A DNA stretch of 18,456 nt from DAISJM01 sp036821485 (GTDB lineage Bacteria; Verrucomicrobiota; Kiritimatiellia; CAIQIC01; JAGNIJ01), in assembly GCA_036821485.1 (NCBI GenBank), contig DAISJM010000053.1:1-18456 (forward strand), read 5' to 3'. Below the pieces are notes generated by a model, which was not told where the DNA came from, did no database searches, and was given only the letters and a program-made list of their open reading frames with translations. A program made the position numbers and the translations under genes. Below are positions 14,950 to 18,456 of the stretch, in pieces. Position 1 is the first letter of the stretch. Each line of letters starts with the position of its first letter.

Positions 14950-15232
14950 ACTCGTTCACGTATCCGTAAAGCCCGAGTATCTTCAGCCGTTCATCGAAGA
15001 ATGCCGAAAGAACCACGAGGCCTCGACGCGGGAGCCCGGCAACCGTCGGTTCGACATTCTGCAACTGGGCGATGATCCCTGCCGCTTCGTCCTCTACGAA
15101 GCCTACGCGACGCAGAAGGACGCCGCCGCCCACAAGAAGACCGCACACTATGCCGCATGGCGCGACGCCGTGCCCGACTGGATGGCCGAGCCACGCAAAG
15201 GCGTGGTCTATAACGGCCTCTTCCCGAAGTGA
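14939..15232 (+). CDS. ABM-domain (antibiotic biosynthesis monooxygenase-like) protein
   Basis: A 97-residue protein of the dimeric alpha+beta-barrel ABM/quinol monooxygenase group (YgiN/LsrG-like). Characteristic order: YVTLVHVSVKPEYLQPFIE (first strand and helix), SREPGNRRFDILQ-like TREPGNRRFDILQLGDDPCRFVLYEAYAT, and the His-rich AAAHKKTAHYAAWRDAVPDWM helix. Relatives oxidise quinols or process small signalling molecules without a cofactor; others are not enzymes. The substrate here cannot be read from sequence. GCAGGAGGGATC before the ATG is a near-perfect ribosome-binding site. It faces away from tspO and converges on the glycoside hydrolase gene. Confidence 0.88.
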   Translation: MYVTLVHVSVKPEYLQPFIEECRKNHEASTREPGNRRFDILQLGDDPCRFVLYEAYATQKDAAAHKKTAHYAAWRDAVPDWMAEPRKGVVYNGLFPK

Positions 15233-15252
15233 AGCAGGCACGATGGGGCGGG

Positions 15253-15317
15253 TTAGTGCTGATTAGTGTCCATTAGTGGTTGAACTTCCCCTTCGTTCAC
15301 TTCGTTAACTTCTCTTC
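15253..15317. repeat. Short-period direct repeats in a convergent gap
   Basis: Two adjoining short arrays fill the 83 bp between the ABM and glycoside hydrolase stop codons. The first has TTAGTG at 15253, 15263 and 15273, exactly ten bases apart. The second has CTTCGTTCA, CTTCGTTAA and CTTCTCTTC at 15291, 15300 and 15309, nine bases apart, ending within the hydrolase stop codon. Decamers of this ATTAGTGTCC kind look familiar from other environmental genomes, but I could not check. Confidence 0.7.
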
Positions 15318-17754
15318 AAGGAAGAACAGGAGCGGGGATGCGGTAGGTCTCGTACGGCACGACGCTCTGACGGATGGACCACGCGCCTTTGTCGATGGAG
15401 ACCTCGACGGGGTCCAGCGCGGTGAACATCAGTTCGTTGGAACACACGCACGCAGCAAGTGTCGAAACACCCGACAGTTCGACTTTCCACCCGCGCTCTT
15501 CAAATCGCCGGCCACGGAATTCAATGAAGTCGTCGGTGAATACGCCGCCGCTGTAGTTTTCCGCATCCTCCCCGTACTCGTCCGTACCGGTGCCAATCCG
15601 ATTGACCCCACGGAAGACGGCGTGATGGATCGGACGCTCGTGAAGATTGATCCGACCCGTCGCGAGATCGAACCCGCGATTGCCGAACTTTGTGTCGTGT
15701 GGGATACTCAACTGCGTCAGCAGGAAGTTCATGAAGGGCAGGGAGGTACGGCTCATCTCCTCAGGTTTGTCACCCCACCATTGCTGGAGCAGCGGATTGA
15801 AGAGAAAGTAGTAGACCATGCCCTTCCCATACTTCTTTCGGATCAGCGCCGGATGCGTCTCGCCATCCACATCCATATCGAGCAGCACCTCAGCACCCTC
15901 GACCGCCGCCGCGTCGACTTTCGTGAAGATCGTGTCCACGATCTTGAGATCCGGGAACTCGGGGCCCTTCACCGTCACCGCACCGCGTTGCAGGGCAGGG
16001 ACATCCACGCCTGTCACCGTGCGCATGAGTTTGCGCATCGGTTCCTGCGGCCGAAGATAGCGGTCGGACTGCCCGAATCCGTTGCCGATGATCAGCGTCC
16101 CGCCATCGGCGCAGTACCTCGCAAGCTGTTTCGTCACGGCCGGATCGAGTTTCCGGTCATAGCACTGGAACAATGCCATGATGACAGGCTGCCGGGCCGG
16201 GTCGAACTTGCAGCCGTCGGTGACCACCTCGTAGTTCACGTTCATGTCGGTCAGGTCGTACGACAGCGCCGTGTGTTCAATCCAAGTCGTCGCACGCAAT
16301 TCGTACACGGCATCCAAGCCGTGAAACACAGCGAGCTTCGCGGGCGTCGCATAATCGGTCGAGGCGACCTCCTCATTCCGGCAGGCAAACATCGGATGCG
16401 TGGCCTGGAATGCCCGGTAGATGGGAAGGGGGGTCGCATCGGGTCCCCTGACAATACCCCACGGGCCCTCGGGGCCGATGAAGTCATACATGAAGTAGCT
16501 GGTGCCGGCCATTTCCGGCAGGAAGCTGAACAACGCGAGCGTATCGACGGCCATCGACGCCTTCACGGCCTCGTTCGGCACGACGCCATGAGTGCCCGGG
16601 TCCTTCGACGGTGTGCGGAACCCAAAGTTGCTGACATACGGTGCTGTGCGCGCGATGCCGCTCACGAGCTTCATCTTCGCGATCTCTTCGCGCAGGTTAA
16701 TGTCATGGCCGCGATGGCCAAGCGAGTAGTTGTTCAAGCCAAACGAATCCAAAAAAGCGAATTCTGGATGCAGCGCGCGCACGGGACCGAACAGGTCCCA
16801 GTTGCGGCACTGGAAGAGCATCGTCGGATCGATCGCCTTGTAGGCCTGCACAAAGTCGCGTGTGAAATCGACGAGCATCACCTCGCCGAACTCCAGCACG
16901 TCGTGCTGACGCCGATCGTCAACCGATACGCCGGCGAGGTAATCGCGAAGCGTTTTGTCTACGGCGTCTGCGATGGACGCGTACTCCGTGCCCCAACGTT
17001 GGTTGAGCATGGCAGTCGTGCCGTGCCGCGTCGTGAGCCAGTCGACGAACGCGCTCTTGCCGGCAGCCGAACCGTACAGTGCACGCACCGTCGCGCGCTC
17101 GGGGCCGAAATCGACATCGACCCCGATCTTCTCCTCCCAAACCACCAGCGTTGTGACGTTCTCGAACGGATAAAGCGCCATGGCCAGACGCCGGGCGTAA
17201 TTGCGCATGAATTCGCGGTAGGAGGGATCGCAGTAGTCGATGTCGAAACCGTGCTCGGAGCCATCGGCCAGCCGGGCGTGGGGGAACAGGTGGATGAAGC
17301 GATCGCTGTTTAGATAGAACTGGATCAGCAACCCGTAATGCCCGGCGAGTCCCGCCAGCCGGACCATGTCGCTGATGGTCATCCGGGCACCGGCTCCCGC
17401 GCTCGTGTTGAAATCCATCGACCACACGGTGACCGTGTTGAATCCGTCATCACGAATCTTCACCAGGTCGCGCTCGATCAACGCCCAATCCATCTTGCCA
17501 TAGTATGCAAGGGGTTCGTACTCAATGCCGACGGGCATGAAGTCCTTGCCATCCGGAAGCCTGAAAGTCCACCCGCCATTCGGAAGGCGCGCCACCGTGC
17601 ATCGGTGCGGCAAGTTGGTAGCGGTCAGCCGCCATGCCGCCAATTCCTCAGCCGAAACGGGCCGACCAAGTTCGAGATCGGGATGGGCAGGAGAAGGCGA
17701 TTCAGCGCGCGCGCAGCAAACGAACGCAAGTGCGACGCACAGGATGATGGACAT
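15316..17754 (-). CDS. Secreted GH42-like (beta-galactosidase-type) glycoside hydrolase
   Basis: An 812-residue exported protein. A signal peptide (MSIILCVALAFVCCARA, cut near ARA-ES) is followed by a TIM-barrel region (about 70-450). This includes FMPVGIEYEPLAYYG, VVWEEKIGVDVD (Glu207/208 as candidate acid/base), FVDWLTTRHGTTAMLNQRWGTEY (typical of GH42-type enzymes) and YFMYDFIGPEGPWGIV (Glu429 as candidate nucleophile). A glutaminase-like trimerisation domain (about 540-690) contains LARYCADGGTLIIGNGFG, and a beta-rich C-terminus follows. The activity on beta-galactosides is inferred; catalytic positions need structural comparison. The ATG at 17754 is chosen for the signal peptide; longer readings add non-homologous residues. 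No Shine-Dalgarno sequence is visible. Confidence 0.82.
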   Translation of the reverse strand: MSIILCVALAFVCCARAESPSPAHPDLELGRPVSAEELAAWRLTATNLPHRCTVARLPNGGWTFRLPDGKDFMPVGIEYEPLAYYGKMDWALIERDLVKIRDDGFNTVTVWSMDFNTSAGAGARMTISDMVRLAGLAGHYGLLIQFYLNSDRFIHLFPHARLADGSEHGFDIDYCDPSYREFMRNYARRLAMALYPFENVTTLVVWEEKIGVDVDFGPERATVRALYGSAAGKSAFVDWLTTRHGTTAMLNQRWGTEYASIADAVDKTLRDYLAGVSVDDRRQHDVLEFGEVMLVDFTRDFVQAYKAIDPTMLFQCRNWDLFGPVRALHPEFAFLDSFGLNNYSLGHRGHDINLREEIAKMKLVSGIARTAPYVSNFGFRTPSKDPGTHGVVPNEAVKASMAVDTLALFSFLPEMAGTSYFMYDFIGPEGPWGIVRGPDATPLPIYRAFQATHPMFACRNEEVASTDYATPAKLAVFHGLDAVYELRATTWIEHTALSYDLTDMNVNYEVVTDGCKFDPARQPVIMALFQCYDRKLDPAVTKQLARYCADGGTLIIGNGFGQSDRYLRPQEPMRKLMRTVTGVDVPALQRGAVTVKGPEFPDLKIVDTIFTKVDAAAVEGAEVLLDMDVDGETHPALIRKKYGKGMVYYFLFNPLLQQWWGDKPEEMSRTSLPFMNFLLTQLSIPHDTKFGNRGFDLATGRINLHERPIHHAVFRGVNRIGTGTDEYGEDAENYSGGVFTDDFIEFRGRRFEERGWKVELSGVSTLAACVCSNELMFTALDPVEVSIDKGAWSIRQSVVPYETYRIPAPVLP

Positions 17755-17775
17755 GGGACGAAAAATCACGCTGCA

Positions 17776-17805
17776 GAAATACGCTCGCAGACGAGGTGGT
17801 GTCAA
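17776..17805 (-). promoter_or_regulatory. Candidate promoter of the glycoside hydrolase gene
   Basis: A consensus -35 box TTGACA (17805-17800) is followed after 18 bases by TATTTC (17781-17776), 21 bases before the start codon. The transcript would have a leader of only about 15 bases, which fits the lack of a ribosome-binding site. Confidence 0.5.
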
Positions 17806-18013
17806 GACAGGGGGGAGTGGGAAGGGGAATGATTTCGCGTTGCTGCAGAGCGGCAAGCGACCACTTGGCGACAGAGCGCCGACGTGGGATGGTTCATGGT
17901 TGATGGCTGCTAGTCGGTAGCGTAGATGTTCCACATCTTCGCGGTGCGTAGTCTGCACTGGGGCCAATGCCGCTCGACTCTTCTAGCTGGATGAGTTAAC
18001 GTCACGAGCTTGA
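17806..18013. other. Intergenic stretch between divergent genes
   Basis: The rest of the gap between the hydrolase and the lipoprotein gene. I see no gene, RNA fold or clear repeat in it beyond a duplicated GCTGCAGA (17770-17777 and 17842-17849). No convincing promoter for the lipoprotein gene was found. Confidence 0.4.
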
Positions 18014-18025
18014 GGGAGGATGGAC

Positions 18026-18456
18026 ATGAGCCGAGTTGCCTTCATTACATGCACCTTCACGGCACTGTTGACAGTTGCGGGCTGTTCCAGCCCTGACGAG
18101 AAGGCAAACACGCTCTACGTCCAAGCCTCCATCGCAGCGCAGGAGGCGATGCTCGCTCAGAAGCAACGACGTTACCAGAAAGCCTTTGCGTCGTATGAGG
18201 ATGCCAGGGATAGGATCGAGCGCATCCTGTCCAACTACTCATCCTCCTCTGTTGCCGTCGAGTTGATCTCCGGCGAGCGACAGATATTCAAGATGCCACT
18301 GGAGACATTCCGCGAATTGGGCATGCCGATGAAGATTGCAGCGGATGTGGAAGAGGATCCTCTTGTTAGCGCGCTCTTCTTCGCCGCCAAACTCGATAAG
18401 CCATACTCAACCCAGAAAGCGGAGGTTCTGATCAGGATTGCACGCGGCTACACAAT
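18026..18456 (+). CDS. Lipoprotein with helical repeat-like region (5' part)
   Basis: The first 143 codons of a gene cut by the right edge. MSRVAFITCTFTALLTVAGC is a lipoprotein signal peptide with lipobox VAGC (Cys20 lipid-modified), followed by SSPDEKAN; the Asp at +4 would not by itself force inner-membrane retention. The next part is helical and TPR-like: YVQASIAAQEAMLAQKQRRYQKAFASYEDARDRIERILSNYSSSSVAVELISG, then a second block, METFRELGMPMKIAADVEEDPLVSALFFAAKL. The ILSNYSSSSVAVELISGERQIFKM pattern recalls tetratricopeptide-type lipoproteins of Planctomycetes and Verrucomicrobia, from memory only. GGGAGGA six bases before the ATG is a strong ribosome-binding site. It is divergent from the hydrolase. 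Confidence 0.8.
   Translation, partial: MSRVAFITCTFTALLTVAGCSSPDEKANTLYVQASIAAQEAMLAQKQRRYQKAFASYEDARDRIERILSNYSSSSVAVELISGERQIFKMPLETFRELGMPMKIAADVEEDPLVSALFFAAKLDKPYSTQKAEVLIRIARGYT

Noticed and set aside
15280..17313. 677-codon plus-strand frame across the glycoside hydrolase
   Set aside because: Antisense to a gene with signal peptide and catalytic landmarks; translation is Arg/His/Val-rich without domains.

Overview
This is an 18.5 kb stretch of GC-rich bacterial chromosome (roughly 60% GC by eye) carrying ordinary, compactly packed genes. I see no phage, integrase, insertion sequence, CRISPR array, rRNA or tRNA. The likely source is a member of the PVC superphylum, perhaps Verrucomicrobiota/Kiritimatiellota, probably environmental. 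That placement is inference. It rests on the mix of genes (a secreted GH42-like protein, a long ComEC, an SRPBCC-epimerase fusion, a lipoprotein with a repeat-like helical segment) and on paired TTCCAA-N3-TTGGAA dyads, which resemble repeats I associate with that group. I could not test it.

Layout. (1) Positions 1-5785, minus strand: an SRPBCC/TIGR01777 epimerase-like gene leads into a CPA2-type Na+/H+ antiporter with C-terminal USP-like and PTS EIIA-like domains. The antiporter is split by an apparent one-base deletion. Next come a CorA-type Mg2+ transporter, preceded by two near-identical palindromes, and a trpB2-type tryptophan synthase beta gene that runs off the left edge. (2) Positions 5850-7739: an MFS transporter (plus) converges on and overlaps a DUF2062 membrane protein (minus). 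A 57-codon Cys-containing membrane miniprotein follows. (3) Positions 7814-13438, plus strand: a tightly overlapping five-gene run. It encodes a membrane-anchored protein with three TRAM domains, a membrane-anchored NERD-family nuclease-like protein, two tiny membrane proteins, and an unusually long ComEC/Rec2 DNA-uptake channel whose metallo-beta-lactamase-like domain has lost key metal-ligand positions. (4) Positions 13523-15232: a secreted protein of unknown function, a cluster of five short hairpins in a convergent gap, then tspO (minus) and an ABM-family monooxygenase (plus) in divergent orientation. (5) Positions 15316-18456: a secreted GH42-like glycoside hydrolase (minus) and, after a 270 bp gap, the start of a lipoprotein gene cut by the right edge.

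The most interesting unit is region 3. Its genes abut or overlap, so they are probably co-transcribed. They bring together a likely nucleic-acid-binding (TRAM) protein, a PD-(D/E)XK-type NERD protein with its catalytic residues intact, and the DNA-import channel, all at the inner membrane. I infer a DNA-uptake or DNA-processing module in which the NERD protein may supply the nuclease step that the degenerate ComEC C-terminal domain may lack. The second strongest lead is the pair of palindromes upstream of corA; the third is the hairpin cluster at 14239-14346.
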